The position numbers were made by a program, and so were the translations under genes. A model generated the notes under the pieces. That model made no database searches and was not told the DNA's origin. It saw nothing but the letters and a program-made list of their open reading frames with translations. From NCBI GenBank assembly GCA_036365515.1, contig CM070877.1:89041522-89105521 (forward strand): a stretch of DNA of 64,000 nucleotides, in the 5' to 3' direction. The stretch's first letter is position 1, and each line of letters starts with the position of its first letter. The stretch is from Torymus aiolomorphi. Lineage: Eukaryota > Arthropoda > Insecta > Hymenoptera > Torymidae. Below are positions 24,205 through 34,082 of this stretch, piece after piece.

Positions 24205-25184
24205 GGTGAAGACTGAACCGGCGTGCGTGCGTGGTCAACCTCATCCCCTCGGCCACGTGGAAGAAGCGGTGATGGTAGGGATGCACGAGTGGTGGACGTT
24301 TTGTGCGGTACAGTCGTCGAATTTTTATGACTCAACCGTTCCGGCTAATATTATTGCCGGGAATTCCACATCAACGGGTTAGGAAGAAAGTGGCCTGCGT
24401 CCGTGCTGGAAATATTTTCACCCAAGGGTAGTTAACCCGAGAGAAATTTTTTATACACCCGGCTAGCGGGTGTTTGTCAGGTCATTTTTCAGTGGCATTT
24501 ACAACACTGCGCTCCTGCACTCTTCAATTTTTTATCATAGCTCTTTCCATTTTGGCATCACTGCATTTAACGTCAGCTACGTCGCGGCACAGGGGTTTGA
24601 CCCGTGCTGTTGAAAGTAATAAACTATGTTTTTTTGTAGAACAATATTTCATGACCATTAGCTGTGCGTTGTAAATTTTTATCTCGCATGCATGTGTTCT
24701 TTTTCCACAGATGCGTCACAAATGTTTTGGTTTCGAGAGCCATGAAACTCTATCCCTTTTCAGTGTCGATGTTCGAGTATAGAAGGCTCATTGTTCTTTT
24801 ATCGTTCATCTTAGACCTCCTTTGGAAAAGCGCTGTTTCGCGCCACATGACGATTTTTTATCAAACAGTCGTCACGGGCACCGTTATCGTTTTTCGTGCG
24901 CGCAGACAGGCATTTTTATACTACGGGCATCTCGGGTCCTAGGAAAATGCGACTGGACGCTCCGAGGAAAAATAAGTTTGACGAACGTCACGTGACGAGA
25001 TGCTGATTTTTTTTATCGCTCATGCTTTTGACTGCGCTTGTATAAGAGCTCTAAGCGACGCTGGAGCGGTATCAGTCTGTTCGAAACTCCGAGATGGATA
25101 CGTCCGTAAAAATTTCGTGAAATTTTCATAGAAGTCGCTCAAACAGATCCGTTCGTCTCCGCGTGTACAATTGCGTCCACATTT
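24205..25184. other. Region upstream of PolB, no readable gene
   Basis: The first ~850 bases show no conserved coding. The last ~110 bases (about 25075-25184) continue PolB similarity upstream of its first ATG in the same frame (DPFVSACTIAS), with a frame break near 25113. The exonuclease domain expected N-terminal to the palm was not found here and appears to be lost. Confidence 0.5.
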
Positions 25185-27119
25185 ATGTATGTTTTTAAAA
25201 AAAATTTTTTGCAGCCGAAAACTATTGGCCTGATTCCGCCAAACGGATATAGGCACGGGGATAAGCACTCGCAGCAATCTATAGAGTGGCTGCTATACTG
25301 CGAGCGCGAGTTCGGGCGTGAAATTATACACGCGGGGCGATCGCGCGAGTTTCGTTTACGCGAGGGGTTTCTCGCAGACGGGTATCTACCACCAATCGGG
25401 GGAGGAGGAGAGCCTGCCTCAACAGCCAAAAGAATTGTTTTTGAATATCAAGGCTGTTACGTGCATGGCTGTCCGCGCTGTTTCAGCGATAATCGTACTG
25501 TGAGAAAAAATAAATACGGCCAAACATACGCACAGGCTTACGAGGGCACGGTGGCAAAAGTCGCAGCAATGAGGCGGTTCGAATACGACGTGCGTGAGAT
25601 GTGGGAATGCGATTTCGCGCGCGTGAAAAGTCAGCAACCGGAAATTACGCAATATTTAGCGACTCATCCGGTCATGAGCAAAATATCCTTAAACCCACGT
25701 GACGCTTTTTTCGGTGGCCGCACGGAAAATATCGTCACTTCTCGCAGTACCGTGCCGGACGAAGAGATCAAATATACCGATATTTGCTCTCTTTACCCAT
25801 ATATCTGCAAGAGGGGACGTTATCCCATTGGACACCCGCTCATTTACATCGGCGGAGAATGCACGGAGTTGACTGGCGGTCGAAACAATGATCTCTCGCG
25901 CGTGGAAGGGCTGATAAAGTGCAAGGTTTTACCACCTCGTAGTTTGATGCTGCCTGTGTTACCCATAAAAATGCACTCTCGGCTGATTTTCGGACTCTGT
26001 CGCTCGTGCTGTGAGGAATTGCGAGAGGGCGACTGTAATCACGACCAATCCGCTGAGCGTGAATTTACAGGCACATGGGTTGTCTGCGAGTTACAGAAGG
26101 CGATCGAACTTGGCTACTGCGTCACAGAAATATTTGTTATTTGGCAGTATGAGACCACGCAGTTCGATCCTGGCACGGGTGCGGGTGGGCTGTTTGCCCC
26201 GTATGTCAATACCTTTCTCCGATTGAAGCAGCAGGCAAGCGGTTGGCCTGCTTGGTGTACAGACGAAGAGAGTAGAAAACGTTATGTCGACGAGTACGAG
26301 CGTGACGAGGGGATAAGGATAGACTCGGAAAAAATAGAAAAAAATGCGGGGCTGTGTTCTGTCGCGAAATTGTGTTTGAATTCGCTGTGGGGAAAATTCG
26401 GCCAACGCTCAAATATGAAAAAAACGACTATTATAAAAACGCGTGAGGGACTATTAAAACTTCTTACAGCGGCGGAAAAAGAAGTATTCGATGTTCTTAT
26501 GGTCAACGAGAACCTTTTATACACGAATTGGCGCTTTCGCGAAGATGCCGTCGATGTTTCGGGTAATACAAATGTGGCAATAGCTGCGTATACAACCGCG
26601 CAGGCGCGTCTCAAGTTGTATTCTTATATTGAAAAACTCACCGCAGCGCGTGTTCTATACATAGACACAGACTCGTGTATTTTCACATGTAAGAAAAACG
26701 ACCCTACTGAGTATACTCCGTCTCTGGGTGCTTTACTCAGCAACATGACAGACGAGCTAAAGGCCTACGGCGAGGGTACCTATATTACAAAGTTTCTCTC
26801 AGCGGGTCCAAAATTTTATGGCTTCCAAGCTGTCGTACCCTCTACCGGGGAAACTGTCGAGTGCTGTAAGATTAAGGGTATTGGTCTCAATAGCGCCAAT
26901 TCGTGTATAATAAATTTCGAGAGCATCGCGCGTTTGATCGCAGCGTATTTTGAAAACGAAAGAGAACCCATCGTTTTGAAATATAAACCGATCAGGCGCA
27001 GTCGCACGCACGAAGTCATCACTCGCGACGAAAAAAAGTCGTGTTCCGTAGTACTTAAGAAGCGTAGATACTTTCGCGATGCAGTATCACTACCTTTTGG
27101 TTATAAGAGCGACGCATAG
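25185..27119 (+). CDS. POLB: Protein-primed DNA polymerase B, C-terminal polymerase region (5'-truncated)
   Basis: 644 codons covering the polymerase half of a Polinton family-B enzyme. After a conserved entry segment (FLQPKTIGLIPPNGY) comes the GCYVHGCPRC block, motif A DICSLYPYICK (about residues 202-212), motif B KLCLNSLWGKFGQR (about 400-413) and motif C YIDTDS (about 491-496), all with the expected catalytic aspartates. Function: protein-primed replication of the linear element in the nucleus. Family members are usually well over 1,000 residues with an N-terminal 3'-5' exonuclease, which is missing, so this copy is probably non-functional despite the clean frame. A polyadenylation signal follows at about 27165. 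Confidence 0.93.
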   Translation: MYVFKKNFLQPKTIGLIPPNGYRHGDKHSQQSIEWLLYCEREFGREIIHAGRSREFRLREGFLADGYLPPIGGGGEPASTAKRIVFEYQGCYVHGCPRCFSDNRTVRKNKYGQTYAQAYEGTVAKVAAMRRFEYDVREMWECDFARVKSQQPEITQYLATHPVMSKISLNPRDAFFGGRTENIVTSRSTVPDEEIKYTDICSLYPYICKRGRYPIGHPLIYIGGECTELTGGRNNDLSRVEGLIKCKVLPPRSLMLPVLPIKMHSRLIFGLCRSCCEELREGDCNHDQSAEREFTGTWVVCELQKAIELGYCVTEIFVIWQYETTQFDPGTGAGGLFAPYVNTFLRLKQQASGWPAWCTDEESRKRYVDEYERDEGIRIDSEKIEKNAGLCSVAKLCLNSLWGKFGQRSNMKKTTIIKTREGLLKLLTAAEKEVFDVLMVNENLLYTNWRFREDAVDVSGNTNVAIAAYTTAQARLKLYSYIEKLTAARVLYIDTDSCIFTCKKNDPTEYTPSLGALLSNMTDELKAYGEGTYITKFLSAGPKFYGFQAVVPSTGETVECCKIKGIGLNSANSCIINFESIARLIAAYFENEREPIVLKYKPIRRSRTHEVITRDEKKSCSVVLKKRRYFRDAVSLPFGYKSDA

Positions 27120-27535
27120 TATGTATATTTTATAAAAAAACTTGTAACTGCGTGTATTTATGTAAAATAAAAATTGTCCTTTTTAATAAAAATTATTTAC
27201 CTGCCAAATTATTTCTACCTATATCCATCACTTTCCTCGCATTAGTACGCTGAAAAAAAAGCACGCTGTGATAATAGGCCGTTATATTTTCTTAACAAAG
27301 TAATATACAGAATGTTTTATAGCGTTTTCATGTTTAATATACTAAGAAGGTATTGTAGTTACAAAGTCGCGTCATGTTTCATAGTTAACTATATCGCCGG
27401 CTTGTGCATGCTAGTCGTCGCGGTAGTCCTGCTCATTCTCGCGGCGGGGGACAGCCTAGTCAACGCGCGCGCGCGCGCGTGAAACAGCTAGTCACCGCGG
27501 GTCAGTCCACCCCCCCGCACGATCAGCTTGTCGCC
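27120..27535. other. Intergenic between PolB and ATPase
   Basis: AATAAA signals at about 27165 and 27185. From 27400 the composition switches to GC-rich with repeated GCTAGTC-CGCGG blocks and a (GC)n run. No conserved gene recognised. Confidence 0.5.
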
Positions 27536-27724
27536 ATGTCAGCTCATCACCGCGGTAAAGATGCTAGTCCCCGCGCGCGCGCCGCCGCCGCCGCCCCGTC
27601 CGCGCGTCATGCAGACGATAATGTTTCGCGCGAATGGGAAAAAGGGTATAAAATGATTGGGAAAGCGTGGGACAGTCTCATTCGGTGGCTAGAGGTCGTA
27701 AAAAAAAAATGGATACACGCTTGA
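27536..27724 (+). CDS. Small basic/Ala-rich ORF overlapping the ATPase start
   Basis: 62 codons from ATG 27536: a short Arg/Ala-rich N-terminus, then a predicted amphipathic helix (WEKGYKMIGKAWDSLIRWLE). It ends 13 bases inside the ATPase gene and overlaps it out of frame across an A9 run (27701-27709). No family recognised. It could be a short upstream cistron or chance in GC-rich DNA. Confidence 0.3.
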   Translation: MSAHHRGKDASPRARAAAAAPSARHADDNVSREWEKGYKMIGKAWDSLIRWLEVVKKKWIHA

Positions 27725-28365
27725 AACACCCGTTTACCTGCTGTGTGTGTGGACCCTCAGGCTGTGGAAAAACACGCTTTGTTCATCGCTTTCTCGCCCA
27801 TTCACAGGTCATGTGTAACGCACGCTTCGACTGTTTACTGTTTTATTACGCTGAATGGCAAGAGGCTCACAGAACAGCTTTTAAGGCCAATGGACCTATC
27901 ATTGAGTTTCGAGAGGGACTCCCGCAGGTAGGCGACTATTCCTCGGACAACGAGAAGAAAAAATTACTCATTCTCGATGATCTTATGCGAGAATCCTCGA
28001 GCGATGTTATTTTAGACTTGTTTACGAAAGGTGGTCATCACAAAAATATCAGCGTGATATTCATAATGCAAAATGTTTTCCACAAGGGAAAGGCGCAGCG
28101 TGACATAAGTTTAAATACAAAGTACCTAGTGCTGTTCAAAAATCCGCGCGACAAGGCACAAATACAGCATCTCGCGCGCCAAATCCATCCCGAAGACTCG
28201 GGTTTTCTCCGCGAAGCCTACATAGACGCTACGCGAGCGCCACACTCTTATCTCTTTATAGGTCTCTCGCAAGACTGTCTCGATGAGTTTAGATTTCGCG
28301 CAAACATATTCCCCGGTGACAGTGCGCATTACGCATACGTGCCCAAATACTTTAAATCACGCTGA
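27709..28365 (+). CDS. ATP: Packaging ATPase (FtsK/HerA type)
   Basis: 218 codons from the ATG directly after an A-run (MDTRLKHPFTC), which matches the usual start of Polinton ATPases; in-frame codons further upstream are not initiators of the family. Walker A is GPSGCGKT (residues about 15-22), Walker B LLILDDL (about 83-89), followed by a HKNISVIFIMQN sensor block. In related viruses the ATPase pumps DNA into capsids. Full length for the family and uninterrupted. Confidence 0.95.
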   Translation: MDTRLKHPFTCCVCGPSGCGKTRFVHRFLAHSQVMCNARFDCLLFYYAEWQEAHRTAFKANGPIIEFREGLPQVGDYSSDNEKKKLLILDDLMRESSSDVILDLFTKGGHHKNISVIFIMQNVFHKGKAQRDISLNTKYLVLFKNPRDKAQIQHLARQIHPEDSGFLREAYIDATRAPHSYLFIGLSQDCLDEFRFRANIFPGDSAHYAYVPKYFKSR

Positions 28366-28393
28366 TTTGCCCGCCGAACGTCAGTCGGGAGAT

Positions 28394-28792
28394 ATGGCCC
28401 CGTACGGACGAACTACCTCTTGTCGCGGCACGTTACCGCGCGGTAAACATTTTTCCAAGAAAAATCTCGCGCTACTCGGCGTGCTCTGCCACGGCGATAA
28501 GAAACATCGCACAACCATAGCCCGAGCGGCTGACAAACCCCTTGTCAAGTGCATATGCGCGTGCGTGTTGAACGTTTTACACGGGGTCGTAAAATTATCG
28601 GATAGCGAGAAGAGACGATTGAACAAGCATAAACACACGTTGCGCAAGTTATCGCACCCGAGTGGTGACACCGATTGGCGCACAAAGAAACGAGCGATTA
28701 TTCAGAACGGGGGATCATTCCTGCCTATCTTATTAGCTCCAATCATGAGTACTCTCATTTCGAAAATATTTGGCTCGCGTGACGCGCAATAA
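28394..28792 (+). CDS. Conserved Polinton small basic protein with hydrophobic C-terminus
   Basis: 132 codons from ATG 28394 (MAPYGRTT). A basic N-terminus is followed by a cysteine/leucine helix (KPLVKCICACVLNVL), a basic KRRLNKHKHTLRKL segment, and a C-terminal KKRAIIQNGGSFLPILLAP hydrophobic stretch. I recall this basic-helix plus QxGG-LP-LL architecture as a recurrent small gene between ATPase and integrase in Polintons and adintoviruses; a minor virion or membrane-active role is only inference. It ends one base before the ATG of the next gene (28794), so the two are tightly packed. Confidence 0.7.
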   Translation: MAPYGRTTSCRGTLPRGKHFSKKNLALLGVLCHGDKKHRTTIARAADKPLVKCICACVLNVLHGVVKLSDSEKRRLNKHKHTLRKLSHPSGDTDWRTKKRAIIQNGGSFLPILLAPIMSTLISKIFGSRDAQ

Positions 28793-28793
28793 G

Positions 28794-29534
28794 ATGGAAC
28801 ACGCGCGTAAAATGATTCTCGTGCCAGAAGGTTCGATGGCCGCGAGCCCGACCGCGGATGTCGAGGAAAAAAGTTTACAAACGCATGGCGATAATTTTTC
28901 TCGCTTGGACACCGAAATGTACGACGTTTTACGCTCGAAGGCAGCGCGCGATGATTACGAAAAATGCCTGAATTATTTGCAGATTTTACGTCGCTATCTT
29001 TTTTTCCGCGACAACGAGCGTATCGCCGAGCGGCGCGAGACGAATCACGAGATAGACGAAATCGAAGAGAGTCTCGCGCCGCTCAGCGAGGAGACCATTC
29101 TCCGAGGTATACCCAAAGTACTCGCGCCAAAAGCGCGACTCTTGCTTCGGCACTGGAGGACAACGGTTCCCGAGCGTCTAAAGTGGGACAATGCAGGCGC
29201 TGTGAGCATCGATGGCCGACAAGTGGCGCGCTCAAGCATAATCGAGATACTTCTCGACACACTGCAAAAGAGCCCGCGTGTGGAGGAGGAAGAACCCCCT
29301 GTCGGGCGCTTTGAGTTTGCAAAATTTCTCAAAACTAGCGAGACGCCCGTTAATCTTATCGAAAATCCCAAAGTTTTGAAAATTGGGCGGATTTTGACTG
29401 CAACAGCGAATACGGCCAAACAACGTTTGCCGCGGCAACAGACTATAGAGGCCGGAGAAAATAATGCACCCTCACCCATGCTAACTCGCAGTAAAAAGCA
29501 GACCAAGAAAAAATGGATGCACTTTGATATATAA
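28794..29534 (+). CDS. Conserved Polinton protein with KMILVP motif, unknown function
   Basis: 246 codons from ATG 28794. Conserved-looking elements: ARKMILVPEG near the N-terminus, LDTEMYDVL, then an EKCLNYLQILRRYL helix (about 60-75), a middle region with ILRGIPKVLAPKARLLLRHW, and a C-terminal domain (VGRFEFAKFLKTSETPVNLIENP). I recognise this as a recurring gene upstream of the Polinton integrase but know no biochemical function. Highly charged, no membrane segment, basic tail (KKQTKKKW). Open throughout. Confidence 0.7.
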   Translation: MEHARKMILVPEGSMAASPTADVEEKSLQTHGDNFSRLDTEMYDVLRSKAARDDYEKCLNYLQILRRYLFFRDNERIAERRETNHEIDEIEESLAPLSEETILRGIPKVLAPKARLLLRHWRTTVPERLKWDNAGAVSIDGRQVARSSIIEILLDTLQKSPRVEEEEPPVGRFEFAKFLKTSETPVNLIENPKVLKIGRILTATANTAKQRLPRQQTIEAGENNAPSPMLTRSKKQTKKKWMHFDI

Positions 29535-29542
29535 GCGATAAG

Positions 29543-30678
29543 ATGCCATACGGAAAACAATACTACGATCTCCAGCATGAGGCGGGTTACGCGGGTGCAC
29601 GAAACCTTCTTCGCGTAAATGCCAAGAAGGAGAAGAAAAAAATTTACGCGTGGATGAGCAATCAAGATGCCTACACGCTTCATCACCCGATAAAAAGAAG
29701 ATTCCCGCGCCTGTCGTACAATGTAACGAATGTCGATGACGTGTGGGAGTGCGATCTACTTCAGCTGACATCTATAAAGAATTACATCGACGGGTACTGC
29801 TATATTCTCGTGGTCATCGATGTACTCGGTAAGTTTGCCTGGGTTGAACCACTGAAGGATAAAACTGCGCGCAACGTTGCCGACGCTTTTGAGTGAATTA
29901 CTGACAAAGCGAAGCCGCGCTTGCCCGTGTGCGTGCAGTCCGATCGTGGCAAGGAATTTCTTGGCGCCGCTTTTCAAAATCTTCTTAAGCGCATGGAGAT
30001 CGGCTTTCGTGTCGCTAGAAATCCAGATGTCAAGGCAGCGGTGGTCGAGAGGCTCAACAGAACGCTGCGCGAGCGCATATGGAGATATTTCTCACATCGA
30101 AACACCAAGCGATACATTGCTGTTCTGCAAAAAATTGTGTACGCGTACAATCATTCTCGGCACAGCGGTACACGAATGCACCCAGTAGAGGTCAACCTTT
30201 ACAACGCTGTGCGAGCGCGCGAAAATCTGGCCAAGCGCGCGCGCTCCAATTATCGCCGCCCCGCCGTGCCCTACCGTAAATTTGTTGTGAGTGACCTCGT
30301 CCGTGTCAGTCGAACAAAGAACACCTTCGAGCGCGGATACGAAAAAAATTTCAGTGAGGAGATTTTCAAGATTATACGCGTATCTCCGCGGCAAGGGCTA
30401 TACACATATGTATTGGCGGGCTTAAACGGAGAAATAATTGACGGATTCTTTTACAACGAAGAGCTCGGTTTGGTCGGGCACGATCGACTGACTGACGATA
30501 AGAGTCGTGGCGCCAACAAACAAGTGCTCGTCAAGTGGCTAGGCCATCCCGATAAATTTAATTCTTGGGGCGAAAGCGAGTCAACTCGAGAGCATTTCCT
30601 AGAAAACCACGAGCAGACATGGACGCGAACGAAGATTTTTACATGGTACTGCCTAGCAACAGCAGTATGGCTTACTTT
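29543..30678 (+). pseudogene. INT: Retrovirus-like integrase with chromodomain, one internal stop
   Basis: Two open stretches in the same frame separated by a single TGA at 29894-29896. N-terminus: LQHEAGYAG, then the conserved NQDAYTLHHPIKRRFPR block. Catalytic core: first D in VWECDLLQL, second D in QSDRGKEF, E in VVERLNRTLRE. C-terminus: an SH3-like FERGYEKNFSEEIFKI region and a chromodomain (QVLVKWLGHPDKFNSW), which targets chromatin in Polinton c-integrases. The C-terminal end overlaps the minor capsid start (30619). The exact stop is not certain: the frame stays open to 30835 but family similarity ends near 30580. Confidence 0.92.
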
Positions 30679-31424
30679 CCCGATAACACAACCAGCTGTT
30701 TCACCACCCACTTGCCACGCGAGATCAAATTACACGGAGAGTGGCACGTCGGACTGGTGGAAATTCACGTACCATGTAGCATCGTGCATTTTCAAGACAA
30801 TGATGCCTTTTACACTTTTAGTTTGTTCGCCATGAACGACGACGAACAGAGTGAGAAAACATTCTGCCATTTTCCAGTCGGCATTTACGACTCTCTTCAA
30901 CAGCTGGCAGACGCCATAAATAACTCGAATGACACTTATAAGCATCACATGCTTGAACCCGTAAAGGAGAGTAATGGCTATTATGCCAAAGTGCGCCTGT
31001 CAAGAGCCACATGCGACTCATTTCAACGAAAAAATTCTACGCATTTTTGGATTCGATGACGAGCCCGGGAAAAAAATTCTGTTTACGACCTTTAACCATG
31101 GCGCGCTGCGGGAAATTGTAGCCGAGAGACCAGCCTCGCTCTCTCGTGCCATTCCCGACCAACTGTACGTTTATACAGATATTTGTGAACCCTACACAGT
31201 GGGGGACATACAGGCCTCGCTCTTGCGCATCGTTTCCTTGGATAACTCAAAATTCAGATACGGCTGCAGTGCTGTGCAGCGTTTCACGCCCGCCCACTAC
31301 ATACCGCTTCTCTATCACAATTTTCACAATATTATCATCGATATAAGAGACCAGCTCGGATAGCGCATTCCATTTGAGTACGGTACGCTGACCGTGACAC
31401 TCCATTTCAGACGAAGTCACTGAG
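30619..31424 (+). pseudogene. mCP: Penton-like minor capsid protein, frameshifted
   Basis: Begins MDANEDFYMVLPSNSSM with FPDNTTSCF and the GEWHVGLVEI motif, the standard N-terminus of the Polinton minor capsid (single jelly roll) protein. The first frame runs to 31059; similarity then moves to another frame (about 30974-31363), so there is a frameshift in the overlap. A TAG at 31361-31363 interrupts the last conserved block, which reads on (IPFEYGTLTVTLHFRR) to 31424. Two independent lesions, so inactive. The next gene's ATG lies just after the final stop. Confidence 0.9.
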
Positions 31425-31933
31425 ATGTCTCATTATACTAGATACTACGATGAGCAGATATGTGGCGGGAGTGGGGTAAGAAGCGTTTTCGCTGGCTCGG
31501 CCTTTCAGAGAGGGCGCGGTGTTGGCTCTTGGTTGGGGGCCTCTTTCGCCGCATTCTGCCATATGTCAGGAGTGGCGCTAAGGCCGTCGGGAAAGAGACC
31601 TTGCGCGCAGGTATGAAAATCATAGACGATGTCACAAACAATGGTGTCAATTTCAAGGAGGCCATAAAATCGAGAGCCGGAGAATCGGGATGCCATCTCA
31701 AAAGAAAAGCGGCAGAGAAAATTAGCGAAATCATGAAGGGGTCAGGGTATAAAACTACCAGGCGCGTCAAACGGCAACGACAGTCGACAAAGGCACATGC
31801 AAGCGCCCGTACCTCGCGGACCAAGCGTAAGAAAAAATTGACAGCCGCACCGCATAAGACTCGTAAAGCGAGCAGGAGAACGCGGAAAACCCCCGTTTTT
31901 CGGGACATTAACGATATTTTCGGTCCAAAATAA
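31425..31933 (+). pseudogene. Basic minor virion-type Polinton protein, frameshifted
   Basis: Starts MSHYTRYYDEQ and has the GVRSVFAGSAFQRGRGVGSWLG motif, then shifts frame near 31540 into RRILPYVRSGAKAVGKE, a DDVTNNGVNFKEAI block, KRKAAEKISEIMKGSGYK and a long Arg/Lys-rich tail. This succession is a familiar conserved gene between penton and major capsid in animal Polintons, comparable to adenovirus core-type proteins that condense or anchor DNA (role inferred). One clear frame change. Confidence 0.75.
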
Positions 31934-31942
31934 ATCTTGAAA

Positions 31943-33277
31943 ATGTCTTTCTTGCACTCTCACTCATCAGAGTGTATGTCGAGCGAACTCGATCTTTTCT
32001 CCCTCCCATCTACTCAAACCTCCATCGAGTGCAGCAGTTTTTTGAACTATAAGCCCGGCTCTTCGATCAACGACGAGGGCGATGCGCCCATCGAAATCGT
32101 CGTACCTGGTGCCAGCGAGCATTACATCGATCTCGCACACACCATGCTCTTTGTCAAGGCACAAATACTCCCCAACGACGATGTCGACACAAATCTAAAA
32201 GTTGGCCCTGTAAACAATCTTCTTCATTCAATGTTCAATCAAATCGATATTTTTGTCAATCAAAAGCTCGCCTCACCGCCCAACAACATGTACGCGTACA
32301 GAGCTTACTTAGAGTCACTGCTGAGATATTCCCCCGCTACCAAAGAATCTCATCTCACCGCGAGCCTCTGGTACGATGATACACCCGGCTGTATGGAGGG
32401 CGTGCCGGAAAATCAAACAATCGGTTCGAACAAAGGCCTCGTTCAGAGGCAATATTTTACGAAAGAGGGTCATGCATTCGATATGATTGGACATCTGCAC
32501 TGCGTCTTGTTTAATCAGTATAAAATGCTCATCAATGGCATCGAAATGAGAGTGCGTCTGGTGCGTAATAAGGATGCATTTTGCCTGATGGATTCCACAA
32601 ACGACTGCCGATTCGGAATAAAAATAAAAGAAGCTACCCTCATTGTTCGTCGTGTCAAGATAAATCCTCGTATTTTGATCGCACACGCCAATACACTGGC
32701 CAAAGCAACAGCCAAATACCCCATTACGCGTGTCGAGGTGAAAACATTTACGCTTCACACTCATATACTAGGCGATAGCATTGATAATGCGATTCTTGGT
32801 CAACTGCCGAAACGTATAATCATCGGTTTCGTCGATAACAAAGCGTTCAATGGAAATCGAGCGCTAAACCCATTCAACTTTCAACACTTTGACATAAATT
32901 ACCTCTCGCTATATATCGACGGGGTTCAAATACCAAGCAAACCGTTACAACCGCACTTTACAGGCAACAGCGCAACGTTTATCGAGGCATCCCAAACACT
33001 CTACTCAGGTACAGGGATACATTTTCTCAATGAGGGTCTAGGTATAAACCGTTACAACTATTCAATGGGGTATTTTCTTACGGCATTCGATCTCACACCC
33101 GATTTATCAGCGCATTGCCACTCTCATTGGAACCTCGTGCGCTCGGGCAGTGTGCGTATCGAAGTGGGCTTCGCGACGGCGCCGACTGTTACAATAAACT
33201 GCATTGTCTACGCAGAGTACGATAACGTTCTCGAAATCGACTCCACTCGACAAATTTTAACGGATTTCAGTGCCTAA
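31943..33277 (+). CDS. MCP: Major capsid protein (double jelly roll)
   Basis: 444 codons, uninterrupted, from ATG 31943 (MSFLHSHSSEC). Conserved Polinton/adintovirus capsid signatures: ECMSSELDLFSLPSTQTSIE at the start, PIEIVVPGASEHYIDLAHT, NNLLHSMFNQIDIFVN, a central AYLESLLRYS block, and the C-terminal GYFLTAFDLTPDLSAHCHSH. It would form hexon-like trimers of the shell. Length is in the normal range for the family. It starts 9 bases after the preceding stop. Its intactness beside broken neighbours argues for young age rather than proven function. Confidence 0.95.
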   Translation: MSFLHSHSSECMSSELDLFSLPSTQTSIECSSFLNYKPGSSINDEGDAPIEIVVPGASEHYIDLAHTMLFVKAQILPNDDVDTNLKVGPVNNLLHSMFNQIDIFVNQKLASPPNNMYAYRAYLESLLRYSPATKESHLTASLWYDDTPGCMEGVPENQTIGSNKGLVQRQYFTKEGHAFDMIGHLHCVLFNQYKMLINGIEMRVRLVRNKDAFCLMDSTNDCRFGIKIKEATLIVRRVKINPRILIAHANTLAKATAKYPITRVEVKTFTLHTHILGDSIDNAILGQLPKRIIIGFVDNKAFNGNRALNPFNFQHFDINYLSLYIDGVQIPSKPLQPHFTGNSATFIEASQTLYSGTGIHFLNEGLGINRYNYSMGYFLTAFDLTPDLSAHCHSHWNLVRSGSVRIEVGFATAPTVTINCIVYAEYDNVLEIDSTRQILTDFSA

Positions 33278-33431
33278 GCGCAAGAGCAGAAGACGACAGG
33301 CCTGCAGAGGCGCCACGTGTCACATTGCCACAGTCATAAAAAGTGGTGGGGGAAGCGTGGCGCTCACATGCTGCGCTCTCTCGCGTCACTTCGCTTTTTC
33401 TCTTACACGCGAACACACGCCTCTACACAAA

Positions 33432-34073
33432 ATGGACTACGTAATCGATATTCAAGGTTTTCGTGATTCGGAAAAAAAGTTTCTGCCCAAGGAAGTAGCT
33501 ATCACGTGCCTGCAAAAGAAAATTAGTGATCATTGGATAGTGCAAGCGCCGCATAGTTTTGCCGACTTGCCGGACAATGTCAAAGAGACAAACTCCTTTC
33601 TAACCGTCGAAATTCACGGTGTTCATTGGTTTGACGGCGAAGTAACGCTTCGTCAACTACATCGGCATCTTTACAACATTGCCAGAGTATCGCGAACAAT
33701 TTTTGTGCGCGGCGAGGAGAAGGCCCGATACATCGAAGCGCTTTTCGGACGCAGCGTCATCAACTTGGAAAAATTTAAATCACCATCGTTTAAAAAGCTC
33801 AACAAAATGTTCCCAGAGAATACACTGTGCGCCACGCATTCAACCAAAATCTTTTTGGCCAAAAAAGAGTTTTGTGCTCTTTACAAAGTTCATCAGCTAA
33901 AAAAGTGGCTGTGCTCGATACTTCCTGCGAAATGGAAAGCGCTTCCTAAAGAAAAAGTGGAAAGTGAAATGTTCCTTGCAGCAGTTTACGAGCAAAGAGA
34001 TACAAATAGTGACAGCAGCGATAATAATGACATATACTACTCAGCCATCGAGGGCGACACATCCTCTGACTGA
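33432..34073 (+). CDS. Conserved insect/Polinton protein with DIQGF motif, possible DEDD-nuclease relic
   Basis: 213 codons from ATG 33432 (MDYVIDIQGF). The frame is open from 33270, but upstream residues look like leader. An N-terminal VIDIQGFRD strand followed by KFLPKEVAI, a central EIHGVHWFDG, an FVRGEEKARYI strand and an INLEKFKSPSFKKL block with a later CATH give the outline of an RNase H-like/DEDDh exonuclease fold in which motif I reads DIQ rather than DxE. I infer fold similarity only. The C-terminus is acidic (SDSSDNNDIYY). Open throughout; sits between capsid and protease. Confidence 0.55.
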   Translation: MDYVIDIQGFRDSEKKFLPKEVAITCLQKKISDHWIVQAPHSFADLPDNVKETNSFLTVEIHGVHWFDGEVTLRQLHRHLYNIARVSRTIFVRGEEKARYIEALFGRSVINLEKFKSPSFKKLNKMFPENTLCATHSTKIFLAKKEFCALYKVHQLKKWLCSILPAKWKALPKEKVESEMFLAAVYEQRDTNSDSSDNNDIYYSAIEGDTSSD

Positions 34074-34082
34074 AAAAAAGAA

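Noticed and set aside
24474..24942. Possible N-terminal PolB or membrane protein frame
   Set aside because: Short frames without polymerase exonuclease motifs; the hydrophobic stretch alone is not convincing.
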